From Paraburkholderia solitsugae (lineage in GTDB: Bacteria > Pseudomonadota > Gammaproteobacteria > Burkholderiales > Burkholderiaceae), in assembly GCF_013177695.1 (NCBI RefSeq), contig NZ_WOEY01000065.1, positions 62,001 to 126,000 of the forward strand: 64,000 nt of DNA, in the 5' to 3' direction. This document shows positions 51,471 to 60,746 of the stretch, piece after piece; the stretch's first letter is position 1; the number at the start of each line of letters is the position of its first letter. The notes below the pieces were generated by a model. It was not told the origin of the DNA. It was given only the letters and a program-made list of their open reading frames with translations, and did no database searches. The translations under genes and the position numbers were made by a program.

Positions 51471-52874
51471 TCAGACGAGTGCGGCGTTGATTATTCGGAT
51501 CTGGGTAAAGTCTTCCAATCCTTCAATGCCTTGCTGACGGCCAATGCCAGACTGCTTGGCACCTCCAAACGGCACATCGAAAGGCAACGCCAGGTGCTGG
51601 TTGACCCAGACTGTGCCGGTCTCGATGCGCGAAGCGATCTCAATGCCTCGCTGTGGGTTCGAGGTCCACACCGTTCCGCCGAGGCCATAATCGCTATCGT
51701 TAGCGCGTGCAATCACTTCATCGATATCGTCATAGGCAAGCACCGGCAGAACCGGGCCGAACTGCTCTTCCCGCACAAGGCGCGCGCTGTCTGGCAAATC
51801 GCGCACGATTGTCGGTGCGATGAAATAACCATCGCCTTCGATCGGTTCGCCGCCAGCGACGATCGTCCCGTTGGTCCGCGCTTCTTCGATGAAGGTAAGC
51901 ACTTTTTCGTACTGGGTCAGGTTCTGGATCGGGCCAATCGTCGTATCGTCTTCGAGACCGTCCCCGACCTTGGACTCGCCTGCCAGGCGGGCAAGCGCAT
52001 CACACAGCGCATCAACCATGGTACGCGGCGCATAGACACGTTTGGTGGCAAAGCAAACTTGACCTGCGTTCACTGTTGCCGATCGGTACACCTTCGGCGC
52101 GACCGCGTCGAGATCCGCGTCGTCGAGAATGATTGCAGCGTCGTTGCCGCCGAGTTCGAGGGTAAAGCGCTTTAACGTGTCCGCGACGCTGTGCAACACC
52201 TTCTTCCCGGTCGGCGTGGAACCAGTGAAGCTAACGTGAGCAACGTCAGGATGACTGGTCAGGAATGGGCCTAAGTCATTCTGGTCTACGATGGTCTGGA
52301 ACACACCGGCCGGCAATGCCGTTGATGCAACCTCTCCCAGCATGAGTGTGGTGAGGGGTGTGGTAGGCGCAGGCTTCGCGATCACTGTATTGCCAGTGAT
52401 CAACGCCGGTCCTAACTTCTTCATCAGCAAAATGAGCGGGAAATTCCACGGATTGATTGCCACTACCACACCTTGCGGATAGCGCTGCTCAATGATGCGT
52501 TCCTTCCGGGTCTCGCGCAACACGCGGAACTCGAGTTCAAGAGACGCGAAGTAGCGCAGCGCAGCAACAGTCCCGCCGACTTCGAACTTCGCCTCTTCAA
52601 GCGGTTTGCCCTGCTCCTGCGTCAAAACACGCGAAAATTCGTCAAAGCGCGTCTCGATCCCATCAGCAAACTGGTCAAGATACACTCTCCGCTGTGGGAA
52701 GCTGAGCTTCGACCAGACTTGGAAAGCGCGTTTCGCAGCAGCAATTGCTTGCTCGGCCTGTGCCATATCCGCGCGGGGTGCGGTAGCCAATACCCTACCC
52801 GTGGCGGGGTTGATGACATCGAGCGACGCTGCGCCCGCGACAAGTTCGCCATCGACAAGAAGACGATAGGTCAT
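51471..52874 (-). CDS. Aldehyde dehydrogenase family protein (GabD/ALDH-like)
   Basis: A 467-residue NAD(P)-dependent enzyme. INPWNFPLILLMKKLGPAL, FTGSTPTGKKV, LELGGNDAAI (catalytic Glu) and NAGQVCFATKRVY (catalytic Cys) are all present, with EEQFGPVLPV near the end. It oxidises an aldehyde to an acid, possibly one formed from the alcohol released by ester hydrolysis. An element CTGAT-N7-ATCAG-N6-TGAT lies 104 bases upstream of the start, shared with the BVMO and altered-OYE regions. Confidence 0.93.
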   Translation of the reverse strand: MTYRLLVDGELVAGAASLDVINPATGRVLATAPRADMAQAEQAIAAAKRAFQVWSKLSFPQRRVYLDQFADGIETRFDEFSRVLTQEQGKPLEEAKFEVGGTVAALRYFASLELEFRVLRETRKERIIEQRYPQGVVVAINPWNFPLILLMKKLGPALITGNTVIAKPAPTTPLTTLMLGEVASTALPAGVFQTIVDQNDLGPFLTSHPDVAHVSFTGSTPTGKKVLHSVADTLKRFTLELGGNDAAIILDDADLDAVAPKVYRSATVNAGQVCFATKRVYAPRTMVDALCDALARLAGESKVGDGLEDDTTIGPIQNLTQYEKVLTFIEEARTNGTIVAGGEPIEGDGYFIAPTIVRDLPDSARLVREEQFGPVLPVLAYDDIDEVIARANDSDYGLGGTVWTSNPQRGIEIASRIETGTVWVNQHLALPFDVPFGGAKQSGIGRQQGIEGLEDFTQIRIINAALV

Positions 52875-52977
52875 TTTTGGGTGCTCCAGTTCGTGAACCT
52901 GTGCTTCGCTCGATAGCTGGCATCAGATTTCGATTACTGATCTTATGACCTGGACGTTTGCTTAGGTACGATGTTGG

Positions 52978-53004
52978 CTGATGGAAGGGATCAGGAATAT
53001 TGAT
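52978..53004. promoter_or_regulatory. Tripartite element CTGAT-N7-ATCAG-N6-TGAT
   Basis: CTGAT (52978), ATCAG (52990) and TGAT (53001) are spaced exactly as at 40067 and 44009. The ATCAGGAAT.TTGAT part is identical to the 40067 element except for one base. It is upstream of the aldehyde dehydrogenase gene. Confidence 0.65.
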
Positions 53005-53152
53005 CTCAGGTTGAGGATCATCGGCTTGCCTCCCGTCCTTCAAGTGGAGTCGGCAAACTGCCGGGAGTGCCGACATTTGCTGAACCAAGGCGAGAGGCTC
53101 TGAAACGAAGTGCAAACGGGGCAACGTACCGCCCCAGTCGTCTGCCGGTCAA

Positions 53153-53476
53153 TTAATTGACGACATTAACGGGCGGCGAGTAGGTACTCTCGCTCGTATC
53201 GCCCCGTCTACCGGACTGAGAAGAGCCGGTGACACCGTCCCCATAACCGGCGTGGTCAGCTCGCACGGTGTCGTTTTGCGCAGCAACGCGCGCTTCCGCC
53301 GCCTGGATGTTTTCTGGGTAGTGAATCCAGTCACCCGGGTTGTAACCTGCCCTCTCAACCTGAATTAGTTCGGCACGAACCTGCGCGCGACTAACAGGCT
53401 CATTGGACTGCGCAAAAGAAACGATTGGAGCGGCGAACACGGCGACTAATGCCGCAGCTTTGATAAGCGATTTCAT
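53153..53476 (-). CDS. DUF4148 secreted protein
   Basis: A 107-residue protein with a signal peptide (MKSLIKAAALVAVFAAP, cleavage near SFAQ). The DUF4148 core SRAQVRAELIQVERAGYNPG and YPENIQAAEARVAAQN follows. This family is abundant and nearly confined to Burkholderiaceae and relatives, and its function is unknown. ATG 53476 is chosen as the start of the signal peptide. The gene stands alone. Confidence 0.9.
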   Translation of the reverse strand: MKSLIKAAALVAVFAAPIVSFAQSNEPVSRAQVRAELIQVERAGYNPGDWIHYPENIQAAEARVAAQNDTVRADHAGYGDGVTGSSQSGRRGDTSESTYSPPVNVVN

Positions 53477-53799
53477 GAGGACTACCTGCAAAGATTGTCT
53501 GGTTCAATGGTGTCTGCCGCGCACACTTTTGTTTGCAGCCGTAAGGGCAGTGTAGAGAACCAGACATCTAGGGTAAATACTTAAGTTCCGAATTCACTGT
53601 CTATGCAAACAAGACAATCGCAATGCCACTGGCCGTATGGTTAGACCTTTTCTGATTTCGGGCCGATTGTGCGTCGATAATGCGTCGCGTGGCCACCATT
53701 GAAACGCAAAGAAATGGGGCATCACGAGCATACGCCCTCGGCATAGCAGGCATGTCGGCGCGCGGTTTTCCCGCGCCCGGCGGTTAGCCGGCGGTCGGC
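53477..53799. other. Intergenic between DUF4148 and TetR genes
   Basis: No gene recognised. The AT-rich segment 53570-53620 is a plausible promoter area for the DUF4148 gene. Confidence 0.35.
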
Positions 53800-54462
53800 T
53801 TACTTTGCGCGAGACGGCCGCCGCTCGAGTTTTTCCTGTTGCACAGCCGCCCTCGTTCGGACACCATCAATCAGCGTGCGGACCATCTGCTTCGCGAGAT
53901 TGGCACGTGTGCGCGCCGAGGAATCGACGTCGGGTCGATACCATATGAGCGACCATTGAACTCCGCCGAGCATCGTCTTGACCGCAATGGAAACGTCGAC
54001 GTCCGCGAGCGAACCATCTTTCTTTGCGATCGTCGCCTGACTCTTGAACAGGGCTTCAAACTGGTCCCGGCTCGCGATCAGTTCGTCAAGTGTTGCGCGC
54101 TGCCCGGGCGTGGTGGCGCCGAACCGGTGCATTTGCACACCCTGCGCGACGACGCTTTCAAACGTATGATGCTCGAGAACTGCCAGCGCGTGCGCGTAAA
54201 GCATGGCCGCAAGAACGGTCGCGCCGTCACCTTCCGTTTCGCGAGCGGGTTCGACCGCGGCGAACAGCCTTGCCATCCCTTCACGGTGTACATCGAAAAA
54301 CAAGTCGATCTTCGACGCGTAATGGTGATAAACCCGACCCTTGGTTGCACCGAGTCGGCGCGCTACGTCGTCGATACTGGTGGCATGGTAGCCCTGCTCC
54401 ATAAAGCACTCGGCCGCGACCAAAAGAATTTCCTGCTTGCTTGGAGTCATACGCAAAGTCAT
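53800..54462 (-). CDS. TetR-family transcriptional regulator
   Basis: A 220-residue repressor: KQEILLVAAECFMEQGYHATSID, then DVARRLGATKGRVYHHYASKIDLFF as the helix-turn-helix (about residues 10-55). The ligand domain contains ALAVLEHHTFESVVAQGV. It is divergent from a flavin reductase gene and probably represses it. It is also the nearest TetR candidate for the paired operators at 33817 and 47879. An imperfect palindrome GAATGCTACCCTACTATTC at 54522-54540 may be its own operator. Confidence 0.88.
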   Translation of the reverse strand: MTLRMTPSKQEILLVAAECFMEQGYHATSIDDVARRLGATKGRVYHHYASKIDLFFDVHREGMARLFAAVEPARETEGDGATVLAAMLYAHALAVLEHHTFESVVAQGVQMHRFGATTPGQRATLDELIASRDQFEALFKSQATIAKKDGSLADVDVSIAVKTMLGGVQWSLIWYRPDVDSSARTRANLAKQMVRTLIDGVRTRAAVQQEKLERRPSRAK

Positions 54463-54671
54463 GGTTAGGGAGGTAACGCGTCAAGTCGATGTACACCGCT
54501 AGCGTCAGGGACGCAAAAACAGAATGCTACCCTACTATTCGTCCGGCGCGAACAACGGCTGAGCTATGTGGATTTGTTGGCGCAACCTGAATTGTGAATT
54601 CACCGCAATGTATTTTCTACTGCGATTCGTTCCGATACTGTATCGACATAAATCACCGAATTGAGGCTGAA

Positions 54672-55319
54672 ATGCATTTTGATTTTGCAAAACTGGACCG
54701 GCAACAACGATACAAGCTGCTCGGCGCGACTGTCGTACCACGCCCTATCGCGTGGGTGTCGACACTCAACGCTGACGGCACCTTGAACGCCGCGCCGTTT
54801 TCATTCTTCAACGTCTTTGGCGAAGCGCCTGCCGTTGTGGGATTTTCCATTCTTCACCGTTCGGCAAGCGATTTAAAGGACACGGGGCAGAATATCCGGA
54901 TGCAGCAGGAATTCGTCGTGAATCTGGTGAGTGACGAAAATCTCAAACAGATGAACATTTCTGCCATCGAGTTCCCCCCCGAGATCAACGAATTCACCGA
55001 GGCGGGGCTGATCCCCGCTCCATCCGAGCACATCAAGACGCCGCGTATCGCGCAGAGCCGCGTCGCGTTCGAGTGCAGGCTCATGCAGATCGTTCCGCTC
55101 GGCGACATGCGTTCTCTAGTCCTCGGCGAAGTACTGGCCATGCACGTCGATGACGACGCTGTGCTTGACGCCGAGCGTGGCTGGATCGATACGGCAAGGC
55201 TTCATCTAGTGGGGCGTATGCACGCGAGCGCATATGTGCGCACCTCCGACATCGTCGACTTGCCGCGCATCCCGGTCGAAGACTGGATTTTGACGGACGT
55301 CCCTGGCGACAAACCTTGA
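54672..55319 (+). CDS. Flavin reductase-like FMN-binding protein
   Basis: A 215-residue protein of the flavin reductase domain family. RYKLLGATVVPRPIAWVSTLNADG, NAAPFSFFNVFGEAPAVVGF and the DLKDTGQNI segment are the FMN-binding features of the flavoredoxin-like branch (DIM6/NTAB). VAFECRLMQIVPLGD and LHLVGRMHASAYVRT complete it. It may supply reduced flavin to the LLM monooxygenases or act itself as an oxidoreductase. GAGGCTGAA precedes ATG 54672. It is divergent from the TetR gene. Confidence 0.9.
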   Translation: MHFDFAKLDRQQRYKLLGATVVPRPIAWVSTLNADGTLNAAPFSFFNVFGEAPAVVGFSILHRSASDLKDTGQNIRMQQEFVVNLVSDENLKQMNISAIEFPPEINEFTEAGLIPAPSEHIKTPRIAQSRVAFECRLMQIVPLGDMRSLVLGEVLAMHVDDDAVLDAERGWIDTARLHLVGRMHASAYVRTSDIVDLPRIPVEDWILTDVPGDKP

Positions 55320-55377
55320 CTGGCGGCCTGCAGGGCCCGCACCAGTTCGAACGCCGTTTTGGCGGGTCAACGTCAGC

Positions 55378-55872
55378 TCACAGAACTTCAAACACGCTGT
55401 ACGTGGGTCCGTTTGCGAACCGATGCCCGGTGCCGACAGCCATTATGCGGTTCAGCCACTCGTATCGACCGGCCGGCGCTTCGAAGATGGGGTTTATCCG
55501 GAAGTAGTAGCTTGATGGATCGACAACCTCACCTTTCTCGAGTCGCTCTATCACTTCGACTGGCCCATGGCGAACGCCCCGGTACGACATCGCGATCGTC
55601 GAGCCGTCGTCAGTCTGCAGAACAAGGCGTACGTCAAGCGTAGTGCTGCCGTCGCTACGCACGGCCTGCCAATCGCTGCCTCCATCCAGCACTTTTCCGG
55701 ACAATCGGTCGCCTTCGAACGAGCCCGATGGGACGATACCCACACGACGAAAAGGTCCCGGGGTAGCGCCGACAACAACAATCGGCTTGACGTCGAGTCG
55801 CATGACAAACAATGGGCGCGTCTGCACACTTTTAAGTGGTGCGGGAAGGCTATCGAAGAGTGTAGTGAACAT
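55378..55872 (-). CDS. DUF3237-family protein
   Basis: A 164-residue beta-rich protein: MRLDVKPIVVVGATPGPFRRVGIVPSG, then GKVLDGGSDWQAVRSDGSTTLDVRLVL and a PAGRYEWLNRIMAVGTG end. This is the DUF3237 pattern, a small barrel of unknown function often near catabolic oxidoreductases. The stop is 59 bases from the convergent flavin reductase stop. A short relic of a second DUF3237 gene is at 60643-60708. Confidence 0.88.
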   Translation of the reverse strand: MFTTLFDSLPAPLKSVQTRPLFVMRLDVKPIVVVGATPGPFRRVGIVPSGSFEGDRLSGKVLDGGSDWQAVRSDGSTTLDVRLVLQTDDGSTIAMSYRGVRHGPVEVIERLEKGEVVDPSSYYFRINPIFEAPAGRYEWLNRIMAVGTGHRFANGPTYSVFEVL

Positions 55873-56009
55873 GGTTCACCTCGTGAATGATGACGCGGGT
55901 CTCCCCGCGTCGTTGATATCAACGCATGCCCTATTGAAGCGTCTTTCGAACACCTCAAGAATCAGCGCTTTGTTAATAGACAGAACAGTCTGGTGATGAC
56001 TAACTAGCC

Positions 56010-56759
56010 TCACGAGGCCGTTTTCCCGCCGTTGATCCTAATGATTTCGCCAGTGATGAAACCCGCCTTGTCAGACGCGACGAACACGATTGCGTCGGCT
56101 ATCTCTTCAGGGGTTCCCGCGCGCCTAAGCGGAACGTTCGTGAGAAAAGCGGTTTTTCGCTCGACGGTGCCGGTCAGCCGGTCGAGCATCGCGGTCTCGA
56201 CCGGACCCGGAGCGATGGCATTGACGCGCACCCCCGACGCGGCACCCTCGATCGCAGCCGATTTGGTCAGACCTTCCACCGCGTGCTTGCTTGCCACGTA
56301 GAGCGACGCGTTCGCCGCGCCGCGCGAGCCCATCGTCGATGAGATATTGACGATGCTACCGCTGCCCTGCGCGAGCATCACGCGCATCTCGTGCTTCATG
56401 CTGAGAAGCGTGCCGAGCACATTGGTATCAAATACGGCTGCATAGCCCTCAGGGGTCCGGTCGGTCACCGGGCCGGACTGGCCTTCGGTCCCCGCGGAGT
56501 TGACCGCCACGTCGAGCCGGCCAAAGCGCGCAACCGTCTTATCGACGAGGTTGCGTACCTCGTCTTCGAATCGGACATCGGACTGTACGAACTCGGCTTC
56601 CACGCCGAGTGCGCGAAGCTCCTCAGCCAGCTTCAGGCCTTCGTCGGCTCGCCGCCCGGAGACAACGACGTGGGCGCCTTCACGGGCGAAAGCCAGCGCG
56701 GTGGCGCGGCCAATGCCAGTCAACGCACCAGTGACAAGAACGACGGGATGGGTAGACAT
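56010..56759 (-). CDS. Short-chain dehydrogenase/reductase
   Basis: A 249-residue classical SDR: TGALTGIG cofactor motif, VVSGRRADEG (Arg after strand two, suggesting NADP), NSAGTEGQ, NISSTMGS with catalytic Ser and YVASKHAVEGL as the YxxxK pair. The C-terminal KAGFITGEIIRINGG is typical. AAGGAAAGG precedes ATG 56759. It lies 137 bases upstream of the DUF3237 gene on the same strand and may be in one transcript with it. Confidence 0.92.
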   Translation of the reverse strand: MSTHPVVLVTGALTGIGRATALAFAREGAHVVVSGRRADEGLKLAEELRALGVEAEFVQSDVRFEDEVRNLVDKTVARFGRLDVAVNSAGTEGQSGPVTDRTPEGYAAVFDTNVLGTLLSMKHEMRVMLAQGSGSIVNISSTMGSRGAANASLYVASKHAVEGLTKSAAIEGAASGVRVNAIAPGPVETAMLDRLTGTVERKTAFLTNVPLRRAGTPEEIADAIVFVASDKAGFITGEIIRINGGKTAS

Positions 56760-57024
56760 TGCCTTTCCTTGGTGAAGTTTGCGAAAGTGGCTGACGGAGC
56801 CGCCCAAAGATTGGAGCCGGCGTCAGTGCCTGATTTTCCGGAGCCTGTAACTCGCCTGACGAGACCGTTCACAAGAACTCTCCAGTTCAACGCTGTGCAG
56901 CGTATCTGCGCAGCGACGGGGAAATAGTAGAGTTCAGGAGGATGGAGATAAACAGGCTGCGATTCCGATCATTTCGGACACTTCAGTCCGGCTTCGCGAC
57001 TTTTAGCCGATTCCTTGCTCGTCG

Positions 57025-57909
57025 CTAGATCTGCAGATTCTGGCTGACATAGTCGATAAAGACGCGCAGCTTCGGCGAAGCGTAACGGCTTGCCGGCCAC
57101 AAGATCCAGAAGGTGACGGTCTTGTCCAGAAAATCGTCGAGCACGATCTGTAACGCACCGCTCGCCAGGGTATCGCGCACAAGGAAGGTCGGTAGGAAGG
57201 CGAGGCCCTTGTTCTGAAGCGCCAGAAAACCCAGCACTTCAATGGTGTTGCTGACGAAAGTTTGCGGCAACTCCGGCTCCGCTTCCGACGCAGCGAGCTG
57301 AAATGGCCAGCGTTCCAGCTTGCCGCTAGCGGGGAATTTATGTAGTAAACAGGCATGCCGAACGAGTTCGGACGGATGTGCAGGTGCGCCGTGCTGCTCG
57401 AGATAGCCGGGCGAGGCGACCAGAACCTGACCGCAGGAGCCGAGGCGCCGCGATACCAGCCTCGAATCGTGCTGCTCACCCGTGCGTATGACTGCATCGA
57501 AGCCTTCTTCGATGATGTCCACCATGCGATCGGAGAGATCGACATCGAGTGCGATGTCCGGGTATTCCGTCATGAAGCCGTCCAGCGCCGGCATGATCAA
57601 CCCGGACAATTGCGGCGTGCTGATCCGCAGTCTGCCGCGCGGACTGCCGGCGGCATCGGACAATTCCGCTTCGGCTGCTTCGACCTCGCCGAGGATGCGC
57701 CGGCACCGTTCCAGGAACAACGCCCCCTCGGCCGTCAGGGTGATGCTGCGCGTGCTGCGGTGAAAGAGCCGCACGCCGAGGCGCTCCTCGGTGCGCGCAA
57801 TGCTTTTGCCAACCGCCGAAGACGATACGCCGAGCAGCCGTCCCGCCTCGGTAAAACTGCGAGTTTCCGCCACCTGCACAAACACTGAAATACCGCTGAG
57901 GCTGTCCAT
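57025..57909 (-). CDS. LysR-family transcriptional regulator
   Basis: A 294-residue regulator of the DmlR/CrgA-like group: FVQVAETRSFTEAGRLLGVSSS, then AVGKSIARTEERLGVRLFHRSTR, forms the winged helix-turn-helix. The effector domain has LRISTPQLSGLIMPALDGF. It is divergent from the OYE gene at 58123. The 213-base gap contains CCGATATATTCGG at about 58006-58018, a likely LysR-type site. Control of the OYE gene is likely. Confidence 0.9.
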   Translation of the reverse strand: MDSLSGISVFVQVAETRSFTEAGRLLGVSSSAVGKSIARTEERLGVRLFHRSTRSITLTAEGALFLERCRRILGEVEAAEAELSDAAGSPRGRLRISTPQLSGLIMPALDGFMTEYPDIALDVDLSDRMVDIIEEGFDAVIRTGEQHDSRLVSRRLGSCGQVLVASPGYLEQHGAPAHPSELVRHACLLHKFPASGKLERWPFQLAASEAEPELPQTFVSNTIEVLGFLALQNKGLAFLPTFLVRDTLASGALQIVLDDFLDKTVTFWILWPASRYASPKLRVFIDYVSQNLQI

Positions 57910-58122
57910 TGCCGCTTCCCGAGGCCCGAGCCCGATTTGCGCCGGCCGGGCGACGCAGGCGAGCGTTCGAAACCCGGCTACGACTCGATTGCGGACTTTA
58001 GTGTCCGATATATTCGGAACCTTAGCCCATTTTTCTTATCTCCGTCCGTCCATACACTGCTCCTCAAGGTCGAAAGCCCGCTGTTGATCGAGCGTCACCA
58101 GCCACTCAATCTCGAGAAAATC

Positions 58123-59232
58123 ATGTCCAAACTTCATTCCGCAATCAAAGTCGGTCCTTACGAATTTTCCCATCGTGTGGTGCTGGCGCCGCTCACCCGC
58201 ATGCGCGCCGAAGACGGCGCCAGGCCCGGCCCGTTGATGGCCGAGTACTATGCCCAGCGCACGTCGGAAGGCGGCTTCCTGATCGGTGAAGCCACCATCG
58301 CAGCGCCCAACGGCAACGGCTACCTCGGTGCGCCTGGCCTCTACGACGATAGCCAGATCGCCGGCTGGAAGCAGGTGACGGACGCCGTGCATGCCAAGGG
58401 AGGCCGCATCTTCCTGCAGCTGTATCACGCCGGACGCCAGTCCAACAGCCAGTTGCAGCCAGGCGGCGTTCAGCCCGTGGCGCCGTCCGCCGTGCCGCAT
58501 GGCGGCGTCGCCTACACCGAAGCGGGCTGGATCCCGAACACGCCGAGCCGCGCGCTGACAATCCCCGAGATCGCCGATCTGGTCGAGAGCTTCCGCGCCG
58601 CCGCGATCCGCGGCAAGGAGGCCGGTTTCGACGGCGTCGAATTGCACGCCGCCAATGGCTACCTGTTCGATCAGTTCCTACAGGACGGCAGCAACAAGCG
58701 CACCGATATCTACGGCGGCTCGTTCGAGAACCGTGCCCGCTTCCTGATGGAAGCCACCCTGGCCGTCATTTCGGTGTGGGGCAGCGACCGCGTGGCCGTG
58801 CGCCTTGGCCCGAGCGGCAGTTTTGGCGATATGTCCGACAGCGACCCGAAGGCCCTCTTCACTTACATCGCGCAGGAGCTGGCCAAGCTGAACCTGGCCT
58901 ACCTGCATCTGATCGAGCCGCGTGTGCTGGGCAATGTGGATGACGAGAGCAAGGACCCGAACCCGATCGCCGCGCAACTGATCCGCAAGCACTACAAGGG
59001 CATCATCATCGCCGCCGGCGCCTTCAAGGGCCACACGGCCGAAGCCATTTTGCACGCAGGCGACGCCGACCTGGTTGCCTTTGGGCGCGACTTCATCGCC
59101 AACCCGGATCTGCCCGAACGCCTGCGGCTTCAATTGCCGCTGAATCCGTACGACCGCCCTAGCTTCTTCGGCGGCACAGACGTCGGCTACACCGACTATC
59201 CGTTCTATAGCGACGAAACGGTATCAGCGTAA
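58123..59232 (+). CDS. Old yellow enzyme family alkene reductase (NemA-like)
   Basis: A 369-residue FMN ene-reductase with a complete active site: VVLAPLTRMRAEDGARPG, QLYHAGRQSN, VELHAANGYLFDQFLQDG (His, Asn and Tyr in the normal places) and YGGSFENRARFLMEATL. It reduces C=C bonds of enones, maleimides or nitro-compounds with NAD(P)H. It is controlled probably by the divergent LysR gene. A small membrane protein gene follows 12 bases downstream. Confidence 0.94.
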   Translation: MSKLHSAIKVGPYEFSHRVVLAPLTRMRAEDGARPGPLMAEYYAQRTSEGGFLIGEATIAAPNGNGYLGAPGLYDDSQIAGWKQVTDAVHAKGGRIFLQLYHAGRQSNSQLQPGGVQPVAPSAVPHGGVAYTEAGWIPNTPSRALTIPEIADLVESFRAAAIRGKEAGFDGVELHAANGYLFDQFLQDGSNKRTDIYGGSFENRARFLMEATLAVISVWGSDRVAVRLGPSGSFGDMSDSDPKALFTYIAQELAKLNLAYLHLIEPRVLGNVDDESKDPNPIAAQLIRKHYKGIIIAAGAFKGHTAEAILHAGDADLVAFGRDFIANPDLPERLRLQLPLNPYDRPSFFGGTDVGYTDYPFYSDETVSA

Positions 59233-59244
59233 GCGGAGCACGCG

Positions 59245-59454
59245 ATGACCTCCACGGCCCAGCCCACCTCCCTCTCACCGCTTTACTGGCTGGCGCCAGG
59301 AACGTTCGCGCTCGGTTCCCTGACGTTGAGTTTCATCTCGGTGGACAACCTTGGCTGGACCGCCGCTGCGTGCGAAGTCGCGGCGCTGATCCTGACCGCA
59401 AGCATCGGCAAGCACCTGATTCGGATGCAAAAAGGGGCGGTCACTGCCGCCTAA
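59245..59454 (+). CDS. Small membrane protein, 69 residues
   Basis: The protein starts MTSTAQPTSLSPLYWLAPGTF and holds two hydrophobic segments (about 13-32 and 38-55) with a short basic end. It lies 12 bases after the OYE gene and an AGCGGAGC stretch serves as ribosome binding site, so it is probably cotranscribed. No family recognised. Confidence 0.55.
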   Translation: MTSTAQPTSLSPLYWLAPGTFALGSLTLSFISVDNLGWTAAACEVAALILTASIGKHLIRMQKGAVTAA

Positions 59455-59671
59455 GGTATCGCTACTGTGCGGCAGACGTTTGCCGCAGCTCACAGGGCGC
59501 TTATCGGTCACTCATCGGCCACATCGTCAAGCCGGGAGAAAGTGCTTCGGATGCCTTAGGTGTCCATGACGAAAATGCTGGCACCAGGACGGCCTGCTTC
59601 CAACCGGCACTATCCCTGTCCCGGCGGCGTGTGCACCCTCGATCGGTCTAACACAAGCAGTAAAGGCGAAC

Positions 59672-60538
59672 ATGAATATCCCACACCCTACTTTCAAAAT
59701 TGGCGGCGACACGGAAATCAGGCGGCTCGGATTTGGCGCGATGCGAATCACCGGCCCTGGCATCTGGGGCGCGCCCACCGATCGGGCCGAAGCCTTCCGC
59801 GTCCTGCGTCACCTTCCCGAACTCGACGTGAATTTCATCGACACGGCGGACTCGTATGGGCCGAACGTTTCGGAAGAACTGATCCGCGAAGCGCTGCATC
59901 CATATGGCGTCGACATGCTCGTAGCGACCAAGGCGGGACTGGCGCGCACGGGTCCCAACCAGTGGACCCCGCACGGCCGGCCTGAGTACCTGCTTCAGCA
60001 GGCCCACGGCAGCCTGCAGCGGCTCGGTATCGATCAGATCGGCCTGTGGCAGTTGCATCGCATCGATCCATCGGTGCCGCGGGATGAGCAGTTTGGCGCC
60101 GTGCGCCACCTGATCGACACCGGCGTGGTCCGCCACGCCGGCATGAGTGAAGTCTCGGTGGCCGACATCAAGGCTGCATCGAAATATTTCAAGGTGGCGA
60201 CCGTGCAAAACCGTTTCAACCTAGGTGACCGCGGTAGTGAAGACGTGCTGGACTACTGCACTGCTCACGGCATTGGCTTTATCCCGTGGTTTCCGCTGGC
60301 TGCGGGCGAGCTGACCCGCCCCGGCTCGCTACTCGACACCATCGCGAGCAACCATCACGCGAGCGTCGGACAGATCGCCCTCGCGTGGCTATTGCAACGC
60401 AGTCCAGTGATCCTGCCGATACCGGGGACCTCCCGCGTCGCGCATCTGGAAGAGAACGTGGCGGCCCGCGCGATCACCTTGTCCGACCGTGAATTTTGCG
60501 AGCTGGACCGCGCGACCGCTCAACGGCGGCAAGGCTAG
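59672..60538 (+). CDS. Aldo/keto reductase
   Basis: A 288-residue NADPH-dependent reductase: RRLGFGAMRITGPGIWG, FIDTADSYGPNVSEELI (catalytic Asp and Tyr), LVATKAGL (catalytic Lys) and LWQLHRID (catalytic His). The C-terminal IPGTSRVAHLEENV binds the cofactor. This is the YajO/IolS-like soluble type. It reduces aldehydes or ketones; its role in this locus is unclear. AAGGCG precedes ATG 59672. Confidence 0.93.
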   Translation: MNIPHPTFKIGGDTEIRRLGFGAMRITGPGIWGAPTDRAEAFRVLRHLPELDVNFIDTADSYGPNVSEELIREALHPYGVDMLVATKAGLARTGPNQWTPHGRPEYLLQQAHGSLQRLGIDQIGLWQLHRIDPSVPRDEQFGAVRHLIDTGVVRHAGMSEVSVADIKAASKYFKVATVQNRFNLGDRGSEDVLDYCTAHGIGFIPWFPLAAGELTRPGSLLDTIASNHHASVGQIALAWLLQRSPVILPIPGTSRVAHLEENVAARAITLSDREFCELDRATAQRRQG

Positions 60539-60642
60539 TCCGCTACTCCGTCAATTTCGCTCGAGACTAATCACGAAAGTCGTGCGAGTGGTATTGCTGC
60601 GCGCGGCTACACGGGCTATCCGGCGCTCAGCGAGTTGCCGGA

Positions 60643-60708
60643 TTAGTGGCCGGAAGCAATGATGCGACCCAGCCACTCGTATCGACCGGACGATGCAGTA
60701 GTCACTTT
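60643..60708 (-). pseudogene. DUF3237 C-terminal relic
   Basis: On the minus strand the frame ending at TAA 60643-60645 reads KVTTASSGRYEWLGRIIAS, then GH. This matches the end of the DUF3237 protein at 55378-55872 (PAGRYEWLNRIMAVGTG). Nothing upstream of it matches, so it is the tail of a deleted second gene. Confidence 0.6.
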
Positions 60709-60746
60709 GCGCCGCTAAGTCGTGTGGCGACGCAAAGTTGCTCTGC

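Noticed and set aside
54522..54540. GAATGCTACCCTACTATTC as a third copy of the TetR operator
   Set aside because: It is an imperfect palindrome and its arms differ from AAACATAC...GTATGTTT. It was kept only as a possible self-operator in the TetR entry.
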